DNA from: an uncultured Chlorobiaceae bacterium
GTDB taxonomy: Bacteria > Bacteroidota > Chlorobiia > Chlorobiales > Chlorobiaceae
Reading direction: 5' to 3'
Length of the DNA: 51,708 nt
NCBI GenBank assembly: GCA_903920215.1
Contig: CAIXLG010000181.1
Location: 1-51,708 of the forward strand
This document shows positions 25,701 through 32,663 of this stretch, one piece after another. Every line of letters begins with the position of its first letter. Within the stretch, counting starts at the first letter, position 1. The notes under the pieces were generated by a model, which was not told the origin of the DNA, searched no databases, and worked only from the letters and a program-made list of their open reading frames with translations. A program made the position numbers and the translations under genes.

Positions 25701-25726
25701 AAGACTGAAACATGCAGTGCAATCAT
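22703..25726 (-). CDS. SNF2-family DNA-dependent ATPase/helicase
   Basis: A 1007-residue SWI2/SNF2-type motor. The N-terminal half (about 1-500) is a divergent helicase-associated domain of the bacterial SNF2 group. The motor has motif I DDMGLGKTIQT near residue 557, motif II LDEAQNIKN near 655, motif III ALTGTPVENH, and the C-terminal lobe with LIFTQFTQMGKII, LSLKAGGTGLNLT and RAFRIGQNKNV. All ATPase motifs look intact. It is upstream of and nearly contiguous with the SWIM-finger gene, suggesting a functional pair. It resembles HepA/RapA only in the motor; no RNA polymerase-binding domain is evident. Confidence 0.92.
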   Translation of the reverse strand: MIALHVSVLDGTPMLWSEGNQPGNISELRKALKCIGISLRVRKNKTEELTAWLPCRGKEPLPSSALIAEDPDRRSKESLQSFHITALPLDINSLQELSSLAERGNIPESGIIFGNSIAWVRQVLQNALNVVASQLFLPSVILHNTVWEARWIPCPDTAASIVLDKLAENMPPVCRSINRSDTKPPEEAKSRVLKRVLSSMVDTIIRPSEKINTVRRTQSDSIHDAWLQALTSAKPQIVWDTLREIEELGRQLTLWRRPIDVLESSPFTFCFRLAEPAETGKNKDLWQVIYQLQLKADPSLILDVGELWKPDSSASQHIKSYATDYSEFILTALGQASGLYPAVTESLKKKNPGGFTLDAEGAYRFLAEYAELLRSTGLIVMLPSWWSGRGGFNRIGIKTKAKAPAMHGSGSGLTLDTMIACDYAAALGNEELDLDELKTLAALKAPLLKVRGQWTQLDHKELAAAVRFLEKKSTEELTARHILTTALGAKRKEDGVLDRSIEVDGWLQDLLEKLSGHSQFEMLQQPEQFHGTLRAYQERGYSWLSFLRQWGLGACLADDMGLGKTIQTLAMIQRERELGEKRAVLLICPTSVVNNWRKEAEQFTPDLSILIHHGIDRMKADKFCKAAKDVALVISSYGLLMRDTELISEISWAGVVLDEAQNIKNPETKQSKAARSVRADYRIALTGTPVENHVGDLWALMDFLNPGFLGTQHFFRDNFYTPIQWYGDTEASTRLKRLTGPFILRRMKTDSSIISDLPDKIEMKEYCTLTKEQASLYKAVVDELHEKIVSAEGIDRRGLVLALLLKLKQVCNHPAHFLGDNSAIDNRSGKLQRLTELLDEIREAGEKTLIFTQFTQMGKIIQRYLQQLYGEEVFFLHGGVSKKKRDQMLDTFQQESQSPGIFILSLKAGGTGLNLTSANHVIHYDRWWNPAVENQATDRAFRIGQNKNVEVHKFITAGTLEERIDDMIDKKTAVAGQVLGTGEQWLTELSNNDLRNLIMLGQDASGE

Positions 25727-25839
25727 CAGTTAACCTGTGCCGGTAATGTGTTTCGTACTGTTTTTTTGAATATGCAGAAAAGTGCTGATGTAAGCAATAA
25801 TCCACAAAAAGAGAGAGGTGTTGCAAGCGTGTGGGGGCG

Positions 25840-25876
25840 GCCCGGAACAACCGTAAAACTTATGATTGTTCCGGGC
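25840..25876 (-). terminator. Hairpin after the SatP-like gene
   Basis: A perfect 11-base stem, GCCCGGAACAA (25840-25850) with TTGTTCCGGGC (25866-25876), lies 17 bases past the transporter stop. No T run follows, so it may act as an mRNA-stabilising end or a weak terminator. Confidence 0.5.
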
Positions 25877-25893
25877 TGGTAGAGGACTGGCGG

Positions 25894-26439
25894 TTACACT
25901 CCCAGAGAGTGGAACAGAAGCGGCAGAGCGCAGAGAGCTATGGCAATATTGGTTGCACCGCAGATTTTAGTGATGAGTGTATTCTGCTTGTACCAGGCAA
26001 AGGGAAGCAGGATGGTCAGTACGTTGATAAGCAGAAGAACCGTGCCTAACGGCCATATTTTTCCCATCATGATTGCTTTGTAGCTGAACACTGCCGTGAT
26101 GAAAAAGATACCGAGAAACATGTGGGCGTAGATCTTTTTGTCTCCGGGATTGTAGAAATGCATGGCCACAACCACCCAGAACAAGCCGTACGTGGCAAAG
26201 ATCGTCCCGATGTAAATTCTGGCTTCAGGTGGCATCCCCACGTCAAACAGGTAGAGACAGGCGGCCGTAAAAAGCTGAGCGAATCCGCCGAAGTAAAGTG
26301 CAATATGGGCAAGATTTCTTCCCAGTTTTGCGTGATCAGTCTCCTTGTCAAGCCCAAATCCCAACTGTTCCAGGCCAAAAACCCAGACAGTGACGATAAG
26401 TCCAAATAACCCGATAGCTTCCGGATTAACTACATTCAT
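25894..26439 (-). CDS. GPR1/FUN34/YaaH (SatP-like) acetate/succinate transporter
   Basis: A 181-residue membrane protein with six predicted helices. It starts MNVVNPEAIGLFGL, which is the family signature NP-x-x-x-G-L near the N-terminus. Family members carry acetate or succinate. The start at 26439 is chosen for the AAGGAG nine bases upstream; a longer frame to 26502 adds an unlikely hydrophobic leader. Acetate uptake would fit a photoautotroph that co-assimilates acetate, but substrate specificity cannot be read from sequence. It is divergent from the MFS gene, with a palindrome in the shared upstream region. Confidence 0.85.
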   Translation of the reverse strand: MNVVNPEAIGLFGLIVTVWVFGLEQLGFGLDKETDHAKLGRNLAHIALYFGGFAQLFTAACLYLFDVGMPPEARIYIGTIFATYGLFWVVVAMHFYNPGDKKIYAHMFLGIFFITAVFSYKAIMMGKIWPLGTVLLLINVLTILLPFAWYKQNTLITKICGATNIAIALCALPLLFHSLGV

Positions 26440-26522
26440 TGGTAGAGCTCCTTTTGGTTTTGTTAATAATACCACCATTGCAATTGCTAACAGTACTCGC
26501 AACGGCTGCGTAAATGTACTGC

Positions 26523-26541
26523 TATTCTTTTTTAAAGAATA
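26523..26541. promoter_or_regulatory. Palindrome between divergent transporter genes
   Basis: TATTCTTT (26523-26530) and AAAGAATA (26534-26541) form an 8-base inverted repeat around a three-T centre, midway between the SatP-like and MFS genes. It could be an operator; no regulator gene is nearby. Confidence 0.3.
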
Positions 26542-26634
26542 ACACTATCGTTAGATGCTATCGTGTCATGTTTGTCGCGTTCTTTTAATACCTTTGATCT
26601 TTGAAAAAGAGATAAATGAAGATGTTTTGTTGCG

Positions 26635-27945
26635 ATGCTGATACATGCTGAAGAGTCCACGATAAAAAATCCGGAAAAGCCCGAACTTCAAACGAAAAAA
26701 GGAGTGTCACGACAATTGCTTTCAGCTTTTCCTGCATTTCAGAGCCGGAATTTTCGTCGTTATTTTCCGGGGCAGGTGATTTCCATGATCGGTACCTGGA
26801 TACAGATGGTCGCGCAGGGCTGGCTGGTGCTTGAAATCACCGGTTCTGCTTTTGACGTCGGAGTTGTGGCTGCGGCCTCAACCCTTCCAACGCTCTTTCT
26901 CTCACTCTTTGGGGGTGTTATTGTCGACCGCTACCCGAAGCGCACCATTCTGCTCTGGACCCAGTCAGCGGCAATGATACTTGCCTTTATCCTTGGTGTT
27001 TTTGCGGTGAGCGGTACCGTTACTATCTGGATTATTATTGCGCTTTCGTTTCTTCTCGGCTGTGTCAACGCGCTCAATGTTCCCGCACTTCAGGCTTTTC
27101 TCAGTGAAATAGTTGACCGGGAGGACCTTGCATCGGCCATTGCGATGAATTCGGCTATCTATAATGTCTCAAGGGTTATCGGACCGGCTATTGCAGGATT
27201 TCTTATTTCTGCCACAGGGACGGGTGTTGCTTTTCTAATCAACGGAGTCAGTTTTTTTGCTGTTATTCTCTCTCTTCTCTCCATGAAGGATCTTTCAGAA
27301 AAGGGTACTGCAAAAATTCCCATACACCCGCTGCAGTCGATCAGAGAAGGATTGACATATTCATGGGAACATCCGTTGATACGAACCATTGTCCTCTTTA
27401 TCGCAGTTATTTCAATTTTTGCATGGAGCTATGTCACTATGCTTCCGGTTATAGCCAAACGTACATTCGGTATGGATGCTTCTGGCCTTGGGTACCTCTA
27501 CGGAGTTTCGGGTCTTGGGTCCGTTCTTGGTACCGTCGTTGTTTCCATATACTCAAGAAAAATTGACCGACTGGTTTTTATTGCCGGTGGAAATATTCTG
27601 TTCGCACTCGCCCTTATCGGGTTTACGTTTACAACCGCTCTGCCTGCGGCACTGTCCTTCCTTTTTATTGCAGGTTTCGGACTTGTTGCCGCTGTTTCAA
27701 CCATGAGTGCGACCATTCAGAGTACGGTTGACGATCGTTTCCGCGGAAGGGTGATGAGTCTTTATATGATGGTATTCATGGGGTTCATGCCGATAGGCAA
27801 CGTCGAGGTCGGCTATCTTTCGGAACACTTCGGTACAGGGCTTGCCATCCGCATCGGATGCGTGGTTACGATCCTTGCTTCGCTGGTACTTGTCTACTCC
27901 GGCAAGAGTGTTCGAACGGCCTATCATAGATATAAAGCACAGTGA
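26635..27945 (+). CDS. MFS transporter, EntS-like (MFS_3) exporter
   Basis: A 436-residue major facilitator protein with a polar N-terminal extension and about twelve hydrophobic segments. Motifs include FRRYFPGQVISMIGTWIQMVAQGWLVLEIT, GGVIVDRYPKRTILLW (the loop 2-3 motif of the family) and RVIGPAIAGFL. The family exports siderophores, drugs or other small molecules; the substrate here is unknown. The start at 26635 has no obvious strong ribosome binding site. The 3' end of this gene has been copied at least twice downstream (28922-28969 and 31555-31708), and the gene seeds the repeat array with the YecA-like genes. Confidence 0.87.
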   Translation: MLIHAEESTIKNPEKPELQTKKGVSRQLLSAFPAFQSRNFRRYFPGQVISMIGTWIQMVAQGWLVLEITGSAFDVGVVAAASTLPTLFLSLFGGVIVDRYPKRTILLWTQSAAMILAFILGVFAVSGTVTIWIIIALSFLLGCVNALNVPALQAFLSEIVDREDLASAIAMNSAIYNVSRVIGPAIAGFLISATGTGVAFLINGVSFFAVILSLLSMKDLSEKGTAKIPIHPLQSIREGLTYSWEHPLIRTIVLFIAVISIFAWSYVTMLPVIAKRTFGMDASGLGYLYGVSGLGSVLGTVVVSIYSRKIDRLVFIAGGNILFALALIGFTFTTALPAALSFLFIAGFGLVAAVSTMSATIQSTVDDRFRGRVMSLYMMVFMGFMPIGNVEVGYLSEHFGTGLAIRIGCVVTILASLVLVYSGKSVRTAYHRYKAQ

Positions 27946-27980
27946 ATGTTGTCGCGTTACACCCAACAAAGGTGCCCGGA

Positions 27981-28199
27981 TGTAGGTTGGGGTGATTCCT
28001 GAACCCCAACAGTACTAAAGCTGTCCTGAGAGAATAGCTTTTTTCAGTATGCAGGAAAAGTTTACCTTCCATCTTTTATCTTGGCAATAAATAGAGGTGC
28101 CCTGAATTCAGTCTATAGACGAGGGGTTTCGGCCACTTCATAGCATCAATCAAATAACTACGGCTTCCCAAAAAAAGCTGCAAAATAAACACTGCTTGT
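27981..28199. repeat. Leader repeat, copy 1, upstream of the first YecA-like gene
   Basis: This 219-base stretch is clearly homologous to 30544-30756, and both end at a YecA-like start codon. It opens with hairpin GTTGGGGT/ACCCCAAC at 27986-28010 and contains shared blocks such as CCTGAGAGAATAG and CCATCTTTTATCTTGGCAAT. A possible - strand frame through it (ending in LLGFRNHPNL) is present in both copies, but substitutions do not favour coding. No other gene is visible. Confidence 0.8.
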
Positions 28200-28919
28200 A
28201 TGACCAGGAAAGATGTTTCAGATCAGAATATTATCGCTATAACCGGTCGTGAGCTTCAAGAGCTTTCGGATTTTTTTATTTCCGATGCAGCTTCCGAACA
28301 CTCCATGATGCTTGATATGATTGACGGATATCTTACCGCAGTCATCATTGGGCCGGTAACTGTTCTTCCCGATAGATGGTTGCCTTTCGTATGGGATATG
28401 AGTGGCGGTGGAAAAGAACCGAAATTTGAGTCTCTTAAACAAGCTCAGCATATTGTTGATCTGCTGATGAAGATGTCGGACCGAATCACTATGGAGTTAC
28501 TCTATACTGATTCTTTCAAGCCACTTCCCGATGCGACATACTATGGAAGAGAGGAAGACAGAGATAATGCGATCAAGTTGTGGGCCGCGGGATTTTTTTC
28601 AGGAGTTCAAAGTAATTCTTCTGACTGGGAATCAATCAACGCTGATAAAAGTGCATCAACACTGTTATTAGCAATGTCTATGTTCATGGTAAATGGAGAC
28701 AATTCTATTCCGCCAATATCGATTGAGCGGTTGAGGGCTCTCTGGGAGACTATGCCGGAATTTGTGAGGGTAATCAATGACTTCTGGCACCCTGGTCAAC
28801 GGTCGGAAATCGCAAGAGCAAGAGCAATGGCGATTGCAACCGAAACAGAGCGAACTGGGCGCAATGAACCTTGCCCCTGTGGCAGCGGAAAAAAATTCAA
28901 GAAATGTTGCGGCAGGTGA
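28200..28919 (+). CDS. YecA-like (UPF0149) protein with C-terminal SEC-C motif, copy 1
   Basis: A 239-residue soluble protein. The N-terminal and middle part (MMLDMIDGYLTAVIIGP, WLPFVWDMSGGG, LWAAGFFSGV) resembles the UPF0149/YecA/YgfB group. The C-terminus is a zinc-binding SEC-C motif, [17 protein letters not shown], also found at the end of SecA. Function of the group is not established. The second copy at 30757-31476 is roughly 60% identical in protein, but the last 25 residues are the same and the DNA there is nearly identical. That points to recent gene conversion or selection on the SEC-C part. It lies downstream of the MFS gene with its own repeated leader. Confidence 0.82.
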   Translation: MTRKDVSDQNIIAITGRELQELSDFFISDAASEHSMMLDMIDGYLTAVIIGPVTVLPDRWLPFVWDMSGGGKEPKFESLKQAQHIVDLLMKMSDRITMELLYTDSFKPLPDATYYGREEDRDNAIKLWAAGFFSGVQSNSSDWESINADKSASTLLLAMSMFMVNGDNSIPPISIERLRALWETMPEFVRVINDFWHPGQRSEIARARAMAIATETERTGRNEPCPCGSGKKFKKCCGR

Positions 28920-28921
28920 TA

Positions 28922-28969
28922 TTTTTCTACTCCAGCAGAAGTGTCCGAACCGCGCACCAAAAATATAAA
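28922..28969 (+). pseudogene. Fragment of the MFS 3' end, copy A
   Basis: Directly after the YecA-like stop the + strand reads FFYSSRSVRTAHQKYK, which aligns with the last residues of the MFS protein (YSGKSVRTAYHRYK). There is no start codon or upstream part, so it is a relic of duplication. Confidence 0.65.
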
Positions 28970-28981
28970 GAGGTATGAAGA

Positions 28982-29989
28982 TTACAGTGCATTGAGAACA
29001 AACCCGTATTTGAGGTAGCTGATCATATGGTTCTCTGCATTGATATTGTCAATCCATGCTTTTTCCTCGTGACTGATCTTGACAATATCTTGGGTGCTGA
29101 CATGAGAGAACGTGGAGGCTACAGCTTTTAACGTATTCAGTTCTTCCGCTGAAAACATTGTTTCATGTAATTTATGGTCTTCTGAAGGTAAAAACTTCTC
29201 CCCGGTGCCTCCATTGTGAAATTCTGTTTTTTCAATAGTTACGTACCCTTTTTTTTCAATCCACTCAAAAATACTGTTGAAATTATTCGGTACGGGTCCC
29301 ATCGGAATCGCATAGTAACGGGTTCCACTGATTGAATAGCCTGTTGTTTTAAAGTGTAGAAAATCGGCATAGAACAGTAGCTTGTTCAGCTTGGTTTTCC
29401 ATGGTGCCAGGGTTTCAGCAAAAAAGACAACCATTTCGCTGAGCTTTTCAAGACTCGGTATTCTGTATCCGGAATATTCGTCGGGCAGCTTTGAGCCAAG
29501 AAGATACTCTTCGATATCAACACAGGTTGTTTTTTTTCTGCTTTCGATCAGATGTTCAATTCTCACGCTCAGTCTTTCAAGTTGCTTCCCCTGTAATGCC
29601 CCACTGAGGAGTACAATTTTTTTAAACTCCTCCGGGTCTTGGGCGACCTGTATCAGCCGGGCATTCGATTCACTGGGAACCTCACCCTGCTCATAGTTTC
29701 TGTAGCTGTTTGTTCCCAGTCCAAGTATTTCCGCAATTTTTGCAGCCGACAATCCGTAGGCCGCTCTTATTCCGCCTATTTCTTCAGGAAACGGGAGGTT
29801 ATGCTCATCTCTGTACTGATTGTATACCTGAATCAGGTTAATATCATCAAGTTCGGTTGTTGTAAACTGCTGGCCACTATCATTGCAGTAGTAATAGTGG
29901 TATTGGAGAGGATAGTTTTTTTTACGAAATCCCATGACCCGCTCTTCTCGTTTCAAGGTCATTTCCCCGCTTGTAATCGGGCTTTTCAT
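28982..29989 (-). CDS. Antitoxin with MqsA-like HTH and Panacea (DUF4065/SocA-like) domain
   Basis: A 335-residue predicted antitoxin. The N-terminus (MKSPITSGEMTLKREERV) is like proteins paired with MqsR-type toxins. A helix-turn-helix follows at about residues 78-115 (IRAAYGLSAAKIAEILGLGTNSYRNYEQGEVPS, MqsA-like). The C-terminal half (about 170-330) is a Panacea domain with KLNKLLFYADFLHFKTTGYSISGTRYYAIPMGPVP, a known neutraliser of diverse toxins. It starts four bases after the toxin stop, so the order is toxin first. The HTH suggests it represses its own operon. An alternative start at the inner MGFRKK is possible but would drop the conserved leader. Confidence 0.85.
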   Translation of the reverse strand: MKSPITSGEMTLKREERVMGFRKKNYPLQYHYYYCNDSGQQFTTTELDDINLIQVYNQYRDEHNLPFPEEIGGIRAAYGLSAAKIAEILGLGTNSYRNYEQGEVPSESNARLIQVAQDPEEFKKIVLLSGALQGKQLERLSVRIEHLIESRKKTTCVDIEEYLLGSKLPDEYSGYRIPSLEKLSEMVVFFAETLAPWKTKLNKLLFYADFLHFKTTGYSISGTRYYAIPMGPVPNNFNSIFEWIEKKGYVTIEKTEFHNGGTGEKFLPSEDHKLHETMFSAEELNTLKAVASTFSHVSTQDIVKISHEEKAWIDNINAENHMISYLKYGFVLNAL

Positions 29990-29993
29990 TGCG

Positions 29994-30347
29994 TTATCGT
30001 TTAAATGGATACAAAATTATACGCTCAGCGATATGAAATGAAATGCAGATCACGCTTGTGTTTGGAGTTCCCATCGTGATTTTGATATAAACAGACGTTT
30101 GTTTTACCTGCCTGCCGAATACCCACATTTCAGGGCCCTTATGAAGGGAGTCTTTAAGTGGGCCTTCACTATAGTCTTCTGTTACAAGATTCTCAATAAT
30201 TGGTTGTCTCTCTTTTGGTCGTAATTCAAGATCAAGAAGAGTTTGGGTATTTTTCCCCCGGTCATCACGGAAAAGGATCGACCATATCTTCATTTTTTCC
30301 TTAAAGTCTCGAAGAAATGCTTTTACCTGCTGTTCGCTGGTCGTCAT
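29994..30347 (-). CDS. MqsR-like toxin (predicted mRNA interferase)
   Basis: A 117-residue protein upstream of the Panacea antitoxin and separated from it by four bases. The pattern FLRDFKEKMKIWSILFRDDRGKN, then DYSEGPLKD, MWVFGRQVK, VYIKITMG and VICISFHIAE resembles the MqsR superfamily, whose E. coli member cuts mRNA at GCU. The order toxin-antitoxin matches mqsRA. RNase activity is inferred from family, not shown. A palindrome about 50 bases upstream may be its operator. Confidence 0.75.
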   Translation of the reverse strand: MTTSEQQVKAFLRDFKEKMKIWSILFRDDRGKNTQTLLDLELRPKERQPIIENLVTEDYSEGPLKDSLHKGPEMWVFGRQVKQTSVYIKITMGTPNTSVICISFHIAERIILYPFKR

Positions 30348-30397
30348 GTTAAGGAATTCACTCGGAATAGCATATAATAATCGGTATGATTATTTGT

Positions 30398-30407
30398 ACT
30401 TTAAAGT
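30398..30407. promoter_or_regulatory. Possible operator of the MqsR-like operon
   Basis: ACTTTAAAGT is a perfect 10-base palindrome inside a longer imperfect one, 51 bases upstream of the toxin start in an AT-rich stretch with TATTAT and TATATG boxes on the - strand. The antitoxin carries an HTH, so an autoregulatory site here is plausible. The rest of 30408-30543 shows no gene. Confidence 0.35.
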
Positions 30408-30543
30408 GTAATAATAACTAAAAAACAATAATTATATCAACTATGAGGTTGTTTTTTTTGTGGTCGTGCGGTTTGTGAAGGGATTTCCTGTCAGCGGAAT
30501 CCTTATGCATCGTGTCGTGTTACAGCTGATCGTGGTGCTCATC

Positions 30544-30756
30544 TGTAGGTTGGGGTGATTCCTGAACCCCAACAAAACTAACGTTGTCCTGAGAGAATAG
30601 TTCTTTTCAGCATGCTGGTAAAGTTTGCCTTCCATCTTTTATCTTGGCAATAAAGAGAGCTGCCTTAAATTCACTCTATAGGGAGGGGTTTCTGCCACTT
30701 CATCGTATCCAACAACTACGGCTTCCGAAAAAAGCCGCAAAATAAACACTACCTGT
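30544..30756. repeat. Leader repeat, copy 2, upstream of the second YecA-like gene
   Basis: Homologous to 27981-28199 over its whole length with scattered changes and small gaps. The hairpin GTTGGGGT/ACCCCAAC is at 30549-30573. Just before it, bases around 30505-30530 (CTTATGCATCGTGTCGTGTT) resemble 31761-31780 before copy 3. Confidence 0.8.
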
Positions 30757-31476
30757 ATGACCCGTGACTATGTTTCAGAGATGATTCAGAACCTCATAAC
30801 CGATAGTGAGCTTAATGAGCTTGCGGCTTTTCTTCTTTCAGATGCAGTCCCCGAACAGGCCATGATGCTTCATATGGTTGACGGATTTCTTACCTCAGTG
30901 ATTATTGGGCCGGAAACTCTTCCCGGTACATGGCTGCCTTTGGTATGGGATATGAATGGCGGTGGAAAAGTACCGAAATTTGAAAGTGCTGAACAGGCAC
31001 AGCGAATGACGGATCTGCTGATGAAGATGTCGGACCGCATCCTTGTGGAGTTAATGCTTGCTGATGATTTTCAGACACTTCCTGATGCGGCTGAATATGA
31101 AAGAGAGGAAGACAAAGATAAGATGATCATGTTGTGGGCAGCTGGATTTTTTACTGGAGTTCTGTGTAACGCTACTGACTGGGAAGACGCAGCTGCTGAT
31201 AAAGATGTTTTAATGCTTTTGTCTGCAATGTATAGTTTTATTGCCCAGGATGACGATTCCGTTTCGCCACCAATAGTGATTGAGGAGTTGAGGACTCTCT
31301 GGAAGAGTATCCCGGAATGTGTGATGCTAATCAATGAATTCTGGCACCCTGGCCAGCAACCGGAAGTGGAAAGGGGAAAAGGGATGGCGATTGCAACCGA
31401 AGCAGAGCGAACTGGGCGCAATGAGCCTTGCCCCTGTGGCAGCGGAAAAAAATTCAAGAAATGTTGCGGCAGGTGA
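30757..31476 (+). CDS. YecA-like (UPF0149) protein with C-terminal SEC-C motif, copy 2
   Basis: Same length (239 residues) and plan as the gene at 28200-28919: UPF0149-like body ([39 protein letters not shown]) and the SEC-C tail [15 protein letters not shown] with all zinc ligands. Both copies are open, which argues that both are under selection. The repeated leader just upstream suggests they are expressed and controlled in the same way. Function unknown; SEC-C motifs bind zinc and often contact other proteins or ribosomes. Confidence 0.82.
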   Translation: MTRDYVSEMIQNLITDSELNELAAFLLSDAVPEQAMMLHMVDGFLTSVIIGPETLPGTWLPLVWDMNGGGKVPKFESAEQAQRMTDLLMKMSDRILVELMLADDFQTLPDAAEYEREEDKDKMIMLWAAGFFTGVLCNATDWEDAAADKDVLMLLSAMYSFIAQDDDSVSPPIVIEELRTLWKSIPECVMLINEFWHPGQQPEVERGKGMAIATEAERTGRNEPCPCGSGKKFKKCCGR

Positions 31477-31554
31477 TATTTTCCAAGCCCAACGTTAAAG
31501 GTGTTGTCATGCAACAGCAAAAGCCATCCAATCCATAGTATTCCCGCACCTTAG

Positions 31555-31708
31555 ATAGGCAACGTATGAGGTCGGCTATCTTTCGGAACACTTCAGTACA
31601 GGGCTTGCCATCCGCATCGGATGCATGGTCACAATTCTCGCTTTATTTGTTTTTCTCTACTCCAGCAATCGCGTTCGAACAGCCTGCCACCGATACAAAG
31701 CACAGTGA
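31555..31708 (+). pseudogene. Fragment of the MFS 3' end, copy B
   Basis: Matches the end of the MFS gene (27793-27945) closely. From GTCGGCTATC it reads VGYLSEHFSTGLAIRIGC and continues to a stop in the same place as the parent (HRYKAQ-stop). A one-base insertion near GTATGAGG breaks the frame relative to the parent at the 5' end, and nothing upstream remains, so it is a relic. Confidence 0.8.
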
Positions 31709-31790
31709 AGGCCTGAAAATAAAGAAGGGCCTCCTTTGTGGATTTGTTCTCTCAGCAACCCTTATGCATGGTGTGGCGTTACAGCCAATG

Positions 31791-31830
31791 TAGGTTGGGG
31801 TGATTCCTGAACCCCAACAAAACTAAAGTT
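31791..31830. repeat. Leader repeat, copy 3 (5' fragment only)
   Basis: The repeated hairpin is present again at 31794-31818 with the following AACAAAACTAA, but similarity stops at about CCTGAGAG (31834). The YecA-like gene expected after it is missing and a phage-like remnant follows instead. Confidence 0.75.
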
Positions 31831-31848
31831 CTCCTGAGAGGTGACGGT

Positions 31849-32026
31849 TTGTACCGTGAGTTGTATACGGCCGTGTCGCTGGCTGAGGCTGCCTCGGTGA
31901 TGCTGATAAAGAAGGCTTCGCTGACGAACTGGTATGCTGCTGCTTGGATGCTTGAGCGGAGGGGGTCGCAGTGAGGTGCCGCCAGGGGATGAGACCGGGT
32001 TGGATACGCTGGTGGTGATTGGGTGA
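31849..32026 (+). pseudogene. Remnant resembling the end of a phage terminase small subunit
   Basis: The + strand reads LYRELYTAVSLAEAA, then ASLTNWYAAAWMLERRGSQ and a stop at 31972-31974. A one-base shift continues as EVPPGDETGLDTLVVIG to a stop at 32024-32026. The NWYAAAWMLERR pattern is like the C-terminal part of small terminase subunits that bind phage DNA. No N-terminal DNA-binding part is present. The codon usage is GC-rich compared with neighbours. Family assignment is tentative. Confidence 0.4.
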
Positions 32027-32152
32027 GGGGCGTATTTGCTCCCTCCATCTTCCCATTTGAAAGGGCTGAACTTGCTCTCTCTGTGGGAGAATGAGATATA
32101 ATCTTTACCTTTTTAAAAAGATAAACGTATCAATTTCACAGCGGCAGAGACA

Positions 32153-32659
32153 TTGAAGAAAATCATTATCATTGCCGGACCTAACGGAGCAGGCAAGACT
32201 ACATTTGCAAGGCACTTTCTTCCGCAGGAAGCGCATATGCTTCGTTTTGTGAATGCTGATCTTATTGCAGCCGGGCTATCACCGTTTAATCCTGAAGTTG
32301 CTGCCATTAAGGCAGCGAGACTTATGCTCAAGGAGATTGATGAGTGCGCCAAAAAGGGTGAGAGTTTTTCTTTTGAAACGACCTTATCAGGCCTGAACTA
32401 TCTGCGACGGATTAAAGATTGGAGAACAGAAGGATATATTGTTAAAATATGGTTTCTCTCGTTGGACTCAGCTGATTATGCTGTTTCGCGAGTGGCGGAA
32501 CGTGTAGAGCAGGGTGGGCATAATATCCCAGAAGAGATTATTCGCCGCCGGTTTGCAGCTGGTCTAACAAATTTTCAAAATAAATATAAGGCTGTGGTGG
32601 ACTCCTGGGCATTGTACGATGGCACACTCACTCCGCCAAAAATGATTGGATGGAGCTAA
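32153..32659 (+). CDS. Zeta-toxin-like P-loop kinase
   Basis: A 168-residue protein with Walker A AGPNGAGKTTFA near the N-terminus, the NADLIAAG motif (putative substrate Asp) and the FETTLSG motif, all typical of the zeta toxin/UDP-GlcNAc kinase group. Zeta toxins phosphorylate UDP-N-acetylglucosamine and block wall synthesis; many chromosomal relatives have unknown substrates. The start is TTG at 32153, needed because the family begins MKKIIIIAGPNG; no strong ribosome binding site is seen. The small gene that follows at 32664 is probably its partner. Confidence 0.8.
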   Translation: MKKIIIIAGPNGAGKTTFARHFLPQEAHMLRFVNADLIAAGLSPFNPEVAAIKAARLMLKEIDECAKKGESFSFETTLSGLNYLRRIKDWRTEGYIVKIWFLSLDSADYAVSRVAERVEQGGHNIPEEIIRRRFAAGLTNFQNKYKAVVDSWALYDGTLTPPKMIGWS

Positions 32660-32663
32660 GATT

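Noticed and set aside
27866-28072. Small - strand gene in the leader repeats ending LLGFRNHPNL
   Set aside because: No ribosome binding site, no excess of silent changes between copies, and the frame follows from the repeat itself.
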